Source of the DNA: Malurus cyaneus samueli
Lineage: Eukaryota; Chordata; Aves; Passeriformes; Maluridae
Assembly (NCBI GenBank): GCA_009741485.1
Contig: CM019218.1
Span: forward strand, 38,626,111 to 38,690,110
Direction of reading: 5' to 3'
Length of the DNA stretch: 64,000 nt
Positions 26,521-39,996 of this stretch are shown here, piece by piece. Position 1 is the first letter of the stretch. Every line of letters starts with the position of its first letter. The position numbers were made by a program, and so were the translations under genes. The notes under the pieces are model-generated. The model made no database searches and was not told the DNA's origin. It saw nothing but the letters and a program-made list of their open reading frames with translations.

Positions 26521-26680
26521 GATGTTGTGGATGCCCCATCCCTAGAAGTGTTTAAGGCCAGGCTGGATGAAGCTCTGAGTAACCTGGCATAGGGAAAGGT
26601 GTTGATGGAAGGGAATTGGAGCTAGATGACCTTTAAAGCCTCTTTCAACCCAGACAATTCTATGATTCTGTTTCTATGAT
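26521..26680 (+). mobile_element. CR1 LINE 3' end
   Basis: It closely follows the CR1 terminal segment: 'ccccatccctagaagtgttta', 'ggccaggctggatgaagc', 'taacctggcatag', then 'gagctagatgacctttaa', 'cctctttcaaccc' and the terminal 'attctatgattctg..tctatgat' repeat that marks CR1 3' ends. Only the last 160 bases are present, typical of 5'-truncated CR1 insertions. It is one of the better preserved copies in the window. Confidence 0.93.
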
Positions 26681-27478
26681 ATGTGCTCCTAGCAGTCATA
26701 ATTATAGCCATATTTTTGAAAAAGCAATCACTTCCATTAAAAATCAAGAAATGAGTAATGAAGTTATGCTTTTCATTCAATCTTTATGATCACAGGTACC
26801 TGTGACACTTTAAATACTATGAAAAGCCATTTCTATTCATGCTATACGCAGAAGAAAAGGAAACTTAAATTAATATAAAATATATTCTAGTTTTTGCAGT
26901 TTTGTCTCAAAGGATTAATGACAACTATTTATAAGTGTAATACATATCTAGGTATCTTTGAAAACTCGAGATAACACCACAGACCCACTTGAACTTACTG
27001 GGTGTTTTGAACTTCAGTGTAAAGACAGGCTGCAGAGAATAGATGTGTGCTGAGTGGACAGGAGTGAGAGAGATGATAAAGGTGATAGAGTGATGGAGGC
27101 TTAAGTATAATGAAAAATGATATTTCTTTGTAGTCTTTTTGTTCATCCAGTGAATTTTGCAGAGAGTGTTGAAAAACACTGTTCCAAAAATCTTGAAACA
27201 AACAAAAAATAAAAATGCTGAAACAGACGGGATATTTCACAGTAGAGATAATGAAGGATTTCTTTTAAAATTATGCTTCATACAGTGAAGTTTCACGCAT
27301 CTGCATACCAAGTCCTGCAGTCTCTGAACTGTCAACACTTGCTGAACTACCAGATGCAAGGAATACAGGAGATGAATTTCAATGCAGTAGTCAAACCACA
27401 ATAGCTCAGCACTCTTGAAAAATTATTGCAACTGTTTTGACCTTTCATTATTGAACAACTTATTATGTTTCTAGTTGC
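26681..27478. other. Unique A+T-rich non-coding DNA
   Basis: No gene or repeat recognised; overlapping 80-codon frames on the minus strand at 26925-27240 lack protein character. Confidence 0.5.
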
Positions 27479-27523
27479 AAAAAAAAAATAAAAAAAAAAA
27501 GAAAACAAAAAGAAAAAAAAGAA
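27479..27523. repeat. A-rich low-complexity tract
   Basis: Almost pure A with single t, g and c interruptions. It produces a lysine-rich frame on plus and a phenylalanine-rich frame on minus that should not be called genes. Confidence 0.95.
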
Positions 27524-28211
27524 CTTGGTCAAAATCAGGAAATTTAGTTTTACTGCATTTTAACCCCAAAAGCATAAGGTTTAAAGGGATCTGCAATCCA
27601 AGTGGCAGGCTGACACACATGCAAGGGCTGTTTCTCAGCTGTGTCCCTTTGTGGTTTTCCTTTATGCAATCTCACTGTCTACATGGATGCCTCACAGCAA
27701 AGTAGAAGTTAATTAAAGGCTAATCAAATGTTTCTAGGGCAGCCCTTTCTCTTCCTCTTTCCAGCAGCCTGTTGGTGTGATGTATTAGAGGATAATAAAT
27801 ATGCTAAGGAACAGCATTATTTGGAAAGAATGCAGCTGTGTTTGTTCTGGTGATGTTACATTGACCAGTTATTGGCACTTACAGGTTAACTTTCATATAA
27901 ATGATCCAGTTTTTTTCTTGTGCACTGGGCTTTTACAATAACCTCTTCATATGCTTAATTCAGCAGTCTGACTTCTTAGAGCTTAGGCAAAGATGTGAGG
28001 AAAGACTCTTTGGGAATACTTTACCTCTTCTTTACTTTTCTTTGTATAGAATGTGGCAAAAACTTTCTGGCAAAAACAACCTCTTCTTTGAAGGTGAAAA
28101 CCCCCAAATATTTATTCTGACACTATAGCGTCTTGTGTTTTTGCAATACCCCAAGGTTTTACTAGTTTATTTTAACAGTTAGACAGTTAGACCAGGAATT
28201 ATTTTTCAACC
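27524..28211. other. Unique non-coding DNA
   Basis: No gene recognised. The stretch 27700-27900 contains several TAAT/ATTA cores and reads as possible regulatory sequence, without firm support. Confidence 0.4.
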
Positions 28212-28238
28212 TTTTTTTTTTTTTTTTTTTTTTTTTTT
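28212..28238. repeat. (T)27 homopolymer
   Basis: Uninterrupted run of 27 T, the longest homopolymer in the window. If it were a retrocopy tail the inserted body would lie downstream on the minus strand, but no polyadenylation signal or target duplication was seen. Confidence 0.95.
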
Positions 28239-28499
28239 GTACCTGTACACCTTTGAAAAGCAAGGCTCTAGAAGTTGCTCTACCTCTCCAATCCCCAGTG
28301 GTAGCTTGGACAATAAATTCACTTATCTAAATGTCATTACCATAGTGATTATAACTATGTTAAACACAATGTCCAGTCTCACAGCCTGACACTTGGGGAT
28401 CATAAACATTCCATCTCAAAGGAGAAAGCAAAGGCTATCATTGTCATTTAGTGTGACATTAGGTTAGCTGAAATTGCTCCTATGTGAAAATGTTATCTT

Positions 28500-28740
28500 T
28501 TGGGAATATCCAGGAGAAGTTGGAGAGAGACCGAAGAATTTCTTTGCAAAATGGTTAATCATTACTGCTTGTGCCTGCCTTTGAGCATTTGAACACATAA
28601 TTTGGTAATTAGCAGATTTAATTGCTTTCTGACACTGAGGATTAAGTAGCCTGCCTTGCTCTCCACTCCCAGAGCCATTAGTGCGCCTGTTGCCAAGGTC
28701 AATTGAGTTCATTTCAGAACTATTTCTCATCTATTTCCCT
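28500..28740. promoter_or_regulatory. Possible conserved non-coding element
   Basis: The segment is less A+T-rich than its surroundings and contains homeodomain-type sites in a compact arrangement (ggtaattagc, tttaattgct, ggttaatcatta, ggattaag, gtcaattgag). An 88-codon minus-strand frame (28464-28730) spans it but has no recognisable domain. The texture resembles vertebrate conserved non-coding elements. This is judgement without alignment. Confidence 0.22.
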
Positions 28741-31700
28741 CTTAGAAGTGACTACTCCAGGATGCCTGAGAGCAGAGCACATATCAAGGCCCCATTTTGT
28801 CTCCACGCTCTACAGCAGACAAATTCATGATAATCCCACCCACTTCTTTTACTTTCGTTTTTATTATTTACACTAAATATCAACCAGCAATTTTTCAATG
28901 TTCAATACATTTTTTTGATGCAGTGGCAATAAATAATAATTACAGAAAGCATTACAGAATCACTTGATTAAAGAATTAGGAGGTAGAATTCAGCTGCAGT
29001 GTTAAATCCTATGAACTCATGTGGGTTTTTAAACTTTTCTTCAGTTTCTCAAGTCAGGTGCAATTATTTTACCATCTATTTAGCCTATTATTTATAGCCA
29101 TTTGAACATTGTTTTCATCAGTCTTGAAGATGTTAGGAGCTGAAAGAAAAATGCTGGGGTTATTCTACTTTGTGAACTTCTGTGGTTAGCTTACTGAATT
29201 AAATTCCTTATTACAGTGATTATACTCATATGCATGCCTGTGTGCCGTACTCTTAAATATTACTTTAAACACACAGGCTGGAGTTTAATACTAAGTTTCT
29301 TATAATAACTGAATGTCAATATGATGTCAAATTATACTATTACTAGGGCTACTATCCTAGCCCTGAAACATATGGAGATATTATCAAAGCACTAAGTACT
29401 GAAATAAATGCTTTCCACTGGAACAAGACAGCACAGATTTTTTTTTATTTCACTCTCAAAAGAATCAGTTTGATTTTGGACTTGGGAAAACTGCAAAGGG
29501 TTTATTATATCAGTGAATAATGTTAAGTGTCATGGCCAAATGAAAAATCAAGGAAAATATTCTTTGATCACAGACAGAAAGGCAAAATTTGAGCAATGAA
29601 AATAATTTATTGAAATTCTTTTTCAAATATGGAGAAGTGATTACACTCTGGGATTTTTAAGGAAGCCCGTGCATGGTGAAAACTTAGATGGATTTGGAAA
29701 GCAAACAAATTAATAGAAGAAAAATCCAACTTGAGGTTCTAAATACAAAATCTTTACCTCTAGTTTCAAAAGTCCTCAAATAGTATGCTGCTGGATTTTG
29801 GAAAAACTTTCAAAGTGTTCCTTTTTGCTTTAATTTTATACTCTTACCAGGATACTGTAGATTATTTTGCTCAAAGAATGCTGATTTAAATGGGCCTGAC
29901 TCTATTTCCTTGCAAATTACCTGGAAAGGAAGATTAATCTTAAGGTGACTAAAATTGCTCATGACACTTTTGTAATCATATAGATGAGGGCCATTGTCAC
30001 AGAATGATAGACTATATAAAGCTCAGTGGGTAATAAAATGAAAAATCATATTTAGTGTAGGTAGTCATCAAATGCCATCAAACAAAAATAAGACTTATTT
30101 TCATAATGTAAAATGATGGTTTCAGAGCTGGCCATTACCACTCAGGAGTGAGATCACAGGGTTATGACTCACAGGTCTGTAAAAGCATCAATTTAGTATC
30201 AGGCAGTTGTGGAAAAAGCAACACAATGATAGAAATAATTAGTAAAGAAATAGACATCAAAACCTGGTTAAACAACTTATTGGATACCGTGTGTATAACA
30301 GAGAAAATAAAACTCTGATTGACTTGTTGTTATACCATCATGGAGGACAGGACACATAATTAGAGGATGCATTGCTTTTTCCCACTACTTCCTCATATTT
30401 ATAAAGTTCTCTTTGGATATTTAGCTTAATTCACATGCAGAATTGTTTAAATTAACTTCAATGTGCAATCATGAAAAGTGTAAGCACAAATCACCATTGT
30501 AGTCATTAATGTAATCAAGAAATACTGAACCTAATTTTTAATAGTCAATAGAAATGTTGGCCCTGTGCACGCTGACTAGTTAGTGTTACTTTGCTATTAA
30601 GTTCATGAGTCTTATGCCAAACTAGACCCTATGATGATATAACAAAACTGCTCGCTGTTTGAGACTTTTTGAACAGACGAGTTCAAGTGTTTTACCTATC
30701 TGACTGATTCTTATGATTGTCCACATTGACACAACTGTTGAAAAACTTTTGTGCTGGAAAATTCACCTGTGCAAAATGTTGCCCTCATGATAGCAACAGC
30801 AGCATGTGGCCACTGTTGCACAGCTGAAGATGGGGGTTGCTGGCTAGAATTTGCCTCATAGGTTCCACGAGCTGGCATTTTGACAGCTCTTTACCTTGTC
30901 CAGGCCAATTTAAATCCAATTTACAAGCTAATCTTACAGTGCGAATAATTGGATAAATAAAGGCTTTTGTGCAAACTTGACTGTGAGTTGACATGATAGC
31001 AAAGCCATATTCTTTATAACCAATAGCAAGATTGCTTTTACTTTGATGAACTCATGGCTCAAATCATAGATACAAATCCAGAGTTACATTCCAAAGAAAC
31101 ACTTAGGTGTTAGTAATGGGAGCTTTTATCTTTCATTTTAGACACTATCAGACATATGGTCTGATCCAGGACATTCTTTGCTGAGAAATATTAAGACACA
31201 CTCCTTCTCTACCCCAACCACCCACATACAATTTCCTCTAAAAGGAAAGAATAAGAGCATTGGAGGAAAAATATCATGCAGAGCATTAGGAGACTCAGCT
31301 GATGCCAGTAAACAATAGTTTGTTTGGTTCCAATACTTAGTTCATACACTAACTTTTTTAAGGGTGTTTATTTTGTCAATAAAAGGATGATTTGATACAA
31401 TGCCTTTAATGTTAACAACCTTCTTTTTTATTTTTTTTGTGTCAAAGCTTATAATAGCCCAAGAACCCAAACAAAATATTTCAATTTCTAGCTTGCAATT
31501 TGGTTTATAATTCCTACATTATAATTCCTACATTATTGCACTCATTCTACTAACTTCTTCACCTTGAGCTAATATGACATTTCAATGCTATGGGAAATCA
31601 ATGTGGCAAAAATTTCTCACACAACCACAACAACATTGATTTAGGAACAAAGACTAAATATCAGATAATAGAATGGATAGAGATTAAAAGAAAGAAAACT

Positions 31701-34559
31701 CGTGTTTTTGGATGTCTAATATGCTGTTTGTAAAAATAAGTGTGGTCTTTGGAGCAGAAAAAGTCTTGTTTATTGAGTGTATTTAAGCTGAAAAAAGCTT
31801 TCTATCAGCATAATCAACAGTAGTGTTGTGTCTGAGCCTGGATTCACACTTCGGTCTTGACCAAAATGAACTGTATTTAATCTGTGTTTTCATCTTTGTG
31901 CTTGTGACTTTTCTGGAAACTGCTTACAGCTTCATCTATCTGTTTGAGTATTTGAGAGAGAATATGAAAAATGGTAAATTTGGAAAAACCTAGAGAGTGT
32001 GCCTGAAATTACATTGATTTACATGTGACTGCTTCCTAAATGAAAAACAAACAATCATTTTTTCTTACCAGCAGCTAAGAATGAAATTTTCTTCTCCATT
32101 TTGCCATGCAAAATTCTTTTTCATTGTCAGAAACAAGATTTGTCCAAACTTGACTTGAAATTTCCATAGTCCTTTTAAAATGTTGTTGAATGTGAGTTTC
32201 TACCAATGTTATTTGTTAAATATTATGTTGTAGATGGTGACAGTGGAATGAATCAGAAGGGAAAATTCTCTCTCCTATTGCTCTACAGTATATAGACAAC
32301 ATTTACTAAAGTTCAACTGATTTTTGTGCAGTAATGTAAGAATATTTCTTATATATTATATTATTATATATATGTGTAATATGTATGTATATTTTATATA
32401 TTTCACAATTGATAAGATTGATAGAATTTCATGCTAACACAAACTATATTGGAAGTATAATTAACTTCCAGTAATTTAGATTTGAGTAGTTAGTTTTAAC
32501 TAGCAATTAATTTCTATTGGACTGCAGGTAGTACAAGCAGCGGAAGTTTATTTTTCTTTGAGAGATTAATGTGATATAAACAGATGAAAGGTAACATGTT
32601 CCCTTTTTATGTACAGAGCAAAGGGAGTGTTTACTTTTCTGAAGTACAGCTTTCTGACAAATTCATTTTTAGAATATTATTTAGAAAATACATCAGTCTT
32701 TTAAAATATTGCTTCCAAGTTTGTTATTATTCATTGGTTTGGTGAATTGCCATTCCCTTCTACTCCCTTCCCTTGCCCTTATTTAGATGGCAAATTTAGA
32801 AGAAAAATTTATTTATTTTTCCTGTTGGAATGTAGAGAGAACGAATTTACATAGCTCTTTAAGTGCAATAGCACTCTTCCTCATGATGAGACAAGAGCTT
32901 TTGTCAGCAGGTTTTGACTTTTAAAACTCATTTCACATAGAGTATAAACAACGATAAAAGTTCTTGGACAGTTCTGATTTTTAAAAAGTATAAAAAGGTG
33001 CATCCAATATTTAGGATGTTTTGGATTGCTCTTTTTTGCAGTTAATGACTCTTAGTCTCATGTCACTAATGTTTATCATAGCAGGCACACAAAAGAAGGA
33101 AAATAATGAAAGGAAGCAGTGGGGGAAAAAGCAAAGCAAAAGTCCTATGAATATTAAGTTTCTTTATACAAAATAGGCAGAGAAATTTAAGGATGCCATT
33201 TGTTCTGCTTTCTTTGAATGAGACAGAGTTAAGAAGAATTACAGTAAGTCGAGAATCTTTACCATCTTAGCTTTAGAAAAAATATTTATTCATGTCTTGT
33301 TTGGTTTTTACTGTCTGCAAATTAAAGTTGGCTATGTAGTGGAAAGGAGTTTTTAAAAAGGTGACTATTTGGATAGATATACTTATTCATTTCAATTTCT
33401 TGTTCTGAGAAAAAGTTATGGAAGACAGGTAAGGAATACAATCTGGTTTATGGGTTGCCATCTTAATTTCCAGTACTCCAATAGTACTACAACACTATAA
33501 TACTATAATTTATTTTTTTGCTTCCTTTAATAAGATCTATTTTTATTACGCAGGGAATTTCCTAATTAGTATAACACTTTTCTCTAAATGTTGTAATTCA
33601 TCTGAAAACATAACTGAAAAATATCTCACAAGATGCACTTCACCCACTTCAGATTAACTATTCAGTTGTCAGTTTTTCTCACAGGTTTCCCAGCTTGATT
33701 TTCAGCATTCAGTATAAAAAAATAACTTTAGCATATTCTCAGGACTTAAGCAATCAAAAATGTTTTCCTTTTAACATCTTAGCAGCATATGCTACCTTTA
33801 GGCCACCAGAAAATGAAGAGTGAAACAAGGGTTTTTGAGATTTCCTTACTGCAGGAGAATTCTAATACTGAAGAGTGGGGCCTGCTTAGAGCCAAGACTG
33901 AGATTGGGTTCAGAAACGGCAGAGATGAGAGAGAACATTTTCATAATATGTGCTCTATCAAAATCCTACCTTCTGGACAGCCTCTTAACTACTGTACATC
34001 TACAATAAAATTATAACAGACCTTTGGTCTGTTCTAATGTACAGAAGTGGCTCCTGCAGGTCTAGGCCTGCAAGAATTTGATCTACACAAAGATAATCTG
34101 ATGTACTGAATATGTTTCTAGTCATCATTTTGTTACTCTGAATGTGAAAACTGAATGTTCTTTACTGACATTGTGTTGTCTTTTTTGCTAATATTTGAAG
34201 AGCACAAATTCCTTCTTTGGTACTCTTGTATTTTGATATTTGGGCAGGCCACATCTTAAATAACTGCTTGTGTGTTTTCAGAACAGTGTGCATTCCTTCT
34301 CACAAATCACAGGGAACATTAAAACTTTTAAGCTGACACCTTAGAAACTGTCAAATAGGTTTTTAATCAGGGTAATTGCCAGCACACAGAAGCAGTCAGA
34401 ACTACAGCAAAAAAGTGCTTTTAAGTAGAGAGAGTGGAAAACTCAGTCTGTAACTTGGCTGTAAAGACTTCTTAACCAATGCACTTGTTCAGATAGGCAG
34501 GACTTGATCCACCAGAAGCAAAGCTGCACCAAATGTAATCATTCAACCTTTCCTGGCTT
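28741..34559. other. Unique A+T-rich non-coding DNA
   Basis: About 5.8 kb without recognisable genes or CR1 fragments. A perfect 14-base tandem duplication (ttataattcctaca, twice) is at 31505-31532. A run of TA-rich sequence is at 32340-32405. A nested imperfect fold at 33992-34045 pairs ctgtacat with atgtacag outside and aacagacc with ggtctgtt inside; its internal loops are too asymmetric for a confident RNA call. Confidence 0.5.
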
Positions 34560-34572
34560 AAAAAAAAAAAAA
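34560..34572. repeat. (A)13 homopolymer
   Basis: Simple mononucleotide run in unique sequence. Confidence 0.9.
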
Positions 34573-36051
34573 TAGCCACTTTGAGTAGTGTTGCATCTGA
34601 GCTACTTGCATCTTTAGACCCTTTAAAAGGTTAAAAGATCAGTTGTAACATTTCCCCTGTTACATGGTAAATTGGGAAATGGAAAAATCAAGAGATTACT
34701 GATACTTTTTCTGATGTTAATCCACTTGTCTGACCTTCCCAGCACAAAAATAGCAGCTTTTTTCCCCCAACAGCCCAGATTCAAAAGTGGATTAGAGACG
34801 AAACAGCAGAGTTAAGAACTCAAAGCATCAAAACAGACCATTTATCAACCAAACATCCCTGTGACCTTGCATCTCAAAGAAAGCATGTCTGTTTGTTGCA
34901 TGTCTCAGATATGAACACAGAACATATACTTTACTCAAAATCAACAGTGCGACCTGTGAAGAACAATTTCTGTTATCAGATAGCAAAAAGCAGAGGGTTT
35001 TTTTATTGATTATTTTCTAATGAAATATTAAGCTAAAATTCATGTCAGGATTAACATAGGGGTGTGATCCTGTGTCCCAGCAGCTGTCAAATCTCTAGGA
35101 AAGTTTTCTCTCATAAGTAGCTATCTCAAGAGATGAACAAAGCTGAAACAGCAGAACATCTGCAGATATGGTTCTATCAGATATTTGATACACAACTAGA
35201 AATCAGGATAAGGGGATAATATTAATGTCATCAACAATTGCCTTTGTTCATTGAATATCTACACTGCTGATTACAGTATAAAAAAGATTGCTTTTCTGCA
35301 GCACAAGATTCAAACCTTTCCAATTATTTAAAGTGTACGCTAATTCCTGCTGGTTATTTCAGTGTTTCTTCCTTGGCAGGTAACTACATGTTTTTAGGAC
35401 CACATCTGCTGTACAGAACTGCTTTTTGTGTCTCCGACTCAGGATCTCTTAGCTTTGCACCAACTGCCAAATCCAAAAGCAATGGAATGAGAGAGCTATC
35501 TTTTTTCAATGGAAGCTACTTCATAAAGAGCAGAGAAATACATTGAACAGTTAGGTTAGAGTCTTGCCAAAAAATTTACCACATCTCTGAATGTAAGTAT
35601 TTCTCCCTATCACCGAATCTTAGTTTACTGAGAGCAGGAGAATCAGGGAGAGAAATTGGTGCATTAAAGGGAAGTCTCCCTACTCTGGCTTCCATTCAGC
35701 GGGCAATGACAATTTTGTAATGATATCTAGTATCATATGCAAGTTGTAAGCAGTCTGTGTAAAAGACATAATTTTTTTTTTGTGTTTGTGCAGCATTAAT
35801 GAAAATGAATCAATGAAAGTAATAAGTGTTGAAGAGCTAAGGGCTTAAAAATGAATAGAGAAGTGTCTGAATTAAAACCTAATGTATATCCCTTATTTTT
35901 AGAAAGTTTCCCTAATAAGATTTTATTTGAGAAGATATCAGTGTGTGTGCTTGACCTTATTTGCTTCATATTGTGTGATCTCAGTGCAGGTACCCCTGGC
36001 ATGATCAACCTTTCTTTATATTCTACACGGCTTAAGGACACACACAAAGAC
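34573..36051. other. Unique non-coding DNA
   Basis: No gene recognised up to the candidate exon that follows. Long frames on both strands begin near 35800 and run into the next feature. Confidence 0.45.
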
Positions 36052-36274
36052 CTGACAAAACTGCCTGATGTAAATGCTACTGAACTGTCCTGGTTCTTGC
36101 ATAGCTGGAGGCAGAGTTTGACAGTAATGGGCTGGATGATAAACATTAATGTTTTCACTCTCAATTGTGCTGCTGAAGGTGTTGAGATCTTCTGGGATCT
36201 GTACCATATCATAAGAGTCTATAATGTCCATGTCAGAGGTGTACACATCCTCTGGTGTCATAAGATGATTCTGG
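36052..36274 (-). CDS. Candidate internal exon or exon relic, unrecognised protein
   Basis: The minus strand is open here in one frame with balanced, protein-like composition. The first residues after a possible acceptor are QNHLMTPEDVYT, followed by SDMDIIDSYDMVQIPEDLN, then a serine/threonine stretch and PPAMQEPGQFSS, ending IYIRQFCQ at a possible CAG/gtcttt donor. An in-frame TAA lies just upstream of the acceptor-like ctaaag (6 bases into the flank), as expected if the frame really begins at a splice site. The acceptor has only a moderate pyrimidine tract. An acidic, Tyr/Ser-containing segment like this would suit a cytoplasmic tail or linker, but I cannot name the family. Overlapping frames of 147 (+) and 138 (-) codons weaken the case. 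It may be a real exon, a decayed exon, or chance. Confidence 0.3.
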
Positions 36275-38206
36275 CTTTAGCAATTTGCCAGTAACACCAA
36301 TATGAACAGCAATCCAAAACATATGAGTGGAGGTTAGCAGAGCAAAACCACTGTGCTTCTCATTATGCCTGAGGGAGCTGCTCAGGTGATTTTATTAGAC
36401 TCTTGGGTATGTCCAGAAGAATTAGAGAAATCCATTCCATGTTTCCATTATACTCAAAAGTTATGCAGTCATTTTTAGGTAACATTTTTCTCTGCAATCA
36501 TTTATGAGATGACATCAATGAACAAGATGAGTCAAAAGCATTTGCAACACCAGTCAAATAGAAAAGACCTCATTTTTTTCATCTGCATTTGGGCACTGTA
36601 TAGCAATATCTAATTTGCCCAATTTCTAATCCTTGAGCTAAATATCACAATTTAAAGGTAAGATTGCTGCAGTGGAATCTGGGATTTTTGAAATAGAAAA
36701 TGCCATAACCCAAGGGTAATGAAATATGTTCTTCAGAAATATCCAAGCTAAAATAGCACCCCTGTCACAGATATTCTCCAAAAAAGTAAGCAAACTGACT
36801 CAGGCAAATATTGCTTTCCGACTCTTATCAGTAGTTAGAACAGGTTCATGGCTTAGGTAAGAGGGAATGTATCTGTGAAAGTATAAAGTAACACTTTCAG
36901 CATGATTAGTCCGGCTTGATAAGCAGAGCAAAAAGCAAGCTTCTTCTCACTACATGCTTCCCATCAAAAGCCTTTTAGCATTTCAGCTGCAGAAGAACTG
37001 CTTTTTTGGCAGGCTTATTCCATTTTCTTGTCTGTGCCAGCTGGCTCTATTGCCTACGTGGATTGGACAGCATGAACAGCCAGAACTTCCATATCTTCCT
37101 TTCCTTGGAGATATTCTGTCCCTAAAGCATCACCAGGGGATTTTATTCTGTTAGAAGTCTGACAAATACCACAAAAGAATGTAGGAGAAAAGTAGCCATA
37201 TGATGAGGGAGCTGCATAACTCAAGATTTGAATGCCTATTCAAGAAATCTATGGCTCTTGGTCTAATTCACAGAGTCTACAGAACGATGACTTAAGACCT
37301 GGTGATGTGCAAAGCTCTGTAACTGGCAGCTCTTCAGCTACTTGTATAGGATGTTAATGACAGAACAATAATCCTGCTCCCATCACAAAGGGGACAGAAC
37401 ATTTGGGGATTATTCAGACATTAAGAGGTTTCTGTCTCATTGCATGGATCAGTCTGATTAGTGTAGTTTTTTACTAGCAGCTTTTAGTAACAAGTTGATA
37501 AGGAAATTTAAAATTGTTTTCCCCCTTATTATGTGTATTCTATCTTTCACTATAAACATTCAGTAGTTTCCTTGTCTGGGAATCCATTTACCCCTCCCTT
37601 TTTCTTCTCTTTGCATTACAAATCTCTCAATATAAAACACTGCACTATTCTGGGTAGACCATTGTGGAAATTTACCAACCTCCTGGCAATTTAGCAAGTA
37701 AATTATTGATTCAAAGACACTTACAGCTTGTTAAAGAAAAACTCAAAATGTACCAATTTATTGTCTTTGTGAGGTTGAAATTTTAAGTCCACATAACCAA
37801 AGTCTCACAACAATCTCAGCGCATGGCAAGACTCACAATGCATACTGTGAAAGTCAATATATTCTATAATTTGCCCAGAGCATCTCAAAATAAAGCACAG
37901 TTGTTAAAGCTGGTAATAGCTGGGCTCTAAAATTGGAAACTTCCCCTTGCACAGGCAAAAAATCGCGGATATCTCAGCATATGCCCAATCTATTCACTAA
38001 CCTATTCACCTATTCCTCACTTTGTGCTTGTTAGAAGGCTGACACCGTATGTTTATGACTGAATTAAGAATTATACATAAGGAAAGATTTTATTAGGAGA
38101 GCAGAAACCTCTATTTTAGTTATTTCTGACTGGTAGTTCTGACCAAAGTCCTTAGAGCAGCAGATCCCTTGACTATGTTTCACTGATTGTGCCAACCATA
38201 TATTTG
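36275..38206. other. Unique non-coding DNA
   Basis: No gene or dispersed repeat recognised. On the minus strand 36275-36395 is also open in a different frame, with hydrophobic residues, but it is not in frame with the candidate exon. Confidence 0.45.
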
Positions 38207-38230
38207 TTTTTTTTTTTTGTTTTTTTTTTT
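38207..38230. repeat. T-rich tract (T12-G-T11)
   Basis: Two T runs separated by one G. A similar T12-G-T8 tract occurs at 52772-52792. Confidence 0.95.
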
Positions 38231-39982
38231 GCCAAGATTTGTGTAGAATGCAGGACAGTAGGCAAGAACTTCTTCAATAAAAATGACAGTGTCCTTGATA
38301 GACAGGTTTGGAAAATACCATGTCTCACTTCTATATGTCCAAGTAGCTCTATAAATGTAGAGTATTTCAGATAACTAGTGAAATGTTAATGTTTAGTATT
38401 CCATACATAGCCTTCCTGATATTAAGGTAAATCTGTTCATTGTTGCTCTGCATAATGCTTAATTCCTGAAGGTTTTGCCCTATTAGGAATAGATTGGAAA
38501 TACAGAACAAAAACTATAGCCAAGCAGAGAAACTAAAGAATTATTTCATTTTTTACAGTGTGCTCAAGCAGGAAGATCTTTATTGTGGTCTCTTGAAGCC
38601 ATCATATTCTCTCTTTATGTTTGCTGCTTCACCTTTTCCTATTTCCTCTCACATTTCTATCCCTCATGGGAGGAAAAAACCTCTGTTGTTTCTCCAAAGT
38701 GATTGCAATCTCTGTATCATCTCAGATAAGTTTCTAGAAGCAGGTGAGAAGTGTTGTAAAATGACTTGCTTGTGTTTTGTAAAATAAAATCTGTCAGTGA
38801 AGTATATACTTAGAGACTACTCTGGGGATTTTTTCCCACCTGTTCTGTTTCCACTCCATCTCTCACACTTGTGGAAAACAAGTACTTACCAAAGGTGTTT
38901 TCAGGACTCCTACTCTTGTCTCCCAAAATGTTAGAAGGAAGACAGAATATTCTTGGGCAAGAACTCTGGCCTTGTTGTATGTATCCCTCTCCGTGTCCCT
39001 GACAGCTGGAGATAAAAATAGGTCAAAGCAAAATATGTGACCAAATGCTCTTCCATGGCTCAGTCCTATAAGGAATTTCCTCAGTGTCTCCAGGAATAGC
39101 AAAATCAACTCGTTGGCAGGGAATTTTGGAGAGTGTATCTTCTTCCTCATTGCTTTACGAATTTTATCTTACAGAGCAAATGAAAGCAAACACTTCCAAG
39201 AAGGCCAGGGTACCTCCATCCTGTGCTCTAACAATTAAAAATCTGTAGACTAAATCTCTTAGTCTGAATTCATTCAGAACTTCTAAGTGAAGCAGAGAAA
39301 ATTAGTTGAGTAGTCCAAACATTCCCTTCTCCCATGAAAAATAAATGTTTGCAAGCATCAGCGATTGCTATCCATACTTTAGCAACACATAGACCTGATA
39401 GAGGAGGAGATAGAATAATGTGACTGAGCGCTGGTTAAGAAAGACAAAGACAGGATTAGCTGTCATGAAGCTCAGTGCTTCCTCTAGTTTAGATTTATAA
39501 GAAAGAAACAGGAAAAAGAAATATGAATTTTGTAAGAAGCTTTTTTAGAAACTTCAGCTTAGAGAAGATATTTATTGGGTATTTGGGTAGTTGGTATTTT
39601 GTACACCTGCTTTAGTTTTAGTAATCTATTATTTGAAGTATCTAATTTTCTTCTTATTTCTCAACCATCATAACTTTATTGTAGAGAGTTTTACCCCAAT
39701 TGGGGTTTCTTGTTCCTTTCTTTTTTCACAAAAACAGTAGTAAACATGGTAAGACAGGAAGAAATATAAATTGAGAGACACATCTTTCAGTAGTTATTAT
39801 CAATTATTGAGATTTATATTTTATAAACAAGCATGCTTATATTTTTCTGTACTACACCTTACATGCTCAAGACTTCTGATTTTTGTAGTTGTATTAAGCT
39901 CTTTGTGCACTTGGAATCGTGGCAATTCTTTCCCAGTTAGCATAATAACATTCCAGAGGTATTCAAAGCACCTGTTTGACCG
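38231..39982. other. Unique non-coding DNA
   Basis: No recognisable gene. Frames of 95-97 codons at 38494-38787 (+) and 38863-39150 (-) lack recognisable domains. Confidence 0.5.
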
Positions 39983-39996
39983 AAAAAAAAAAAAAA
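39983..39996. repeat. (A)14 homopolymer
   Basis: Simple mononucleotide run followed by a purine-rich stretch. Confidence 0.9.

Noticed and set aside
27347..27705. Lysine-rich (+) and phenylalanine-rich (-) frames
   Set aside because: Produced by the A-rich low-complexity tract at 27479-27523.
28212..28238. Poly(T) as an antisense retrocopy tail
   Set aside because: No polyadenylation signal or gene body on the minus strand side.
33992..34045. microRNA precursor-like fold
   Set aside because: Outer and inner stems are only 8 bp each and separated by strongly unequal loops (15 versus 4 bases).
35851..36294. 147-codon plus-strand frame
   Set aside because: Antisense to the more protein-like minus-strand candidate exon; its own translation lacks natural character.
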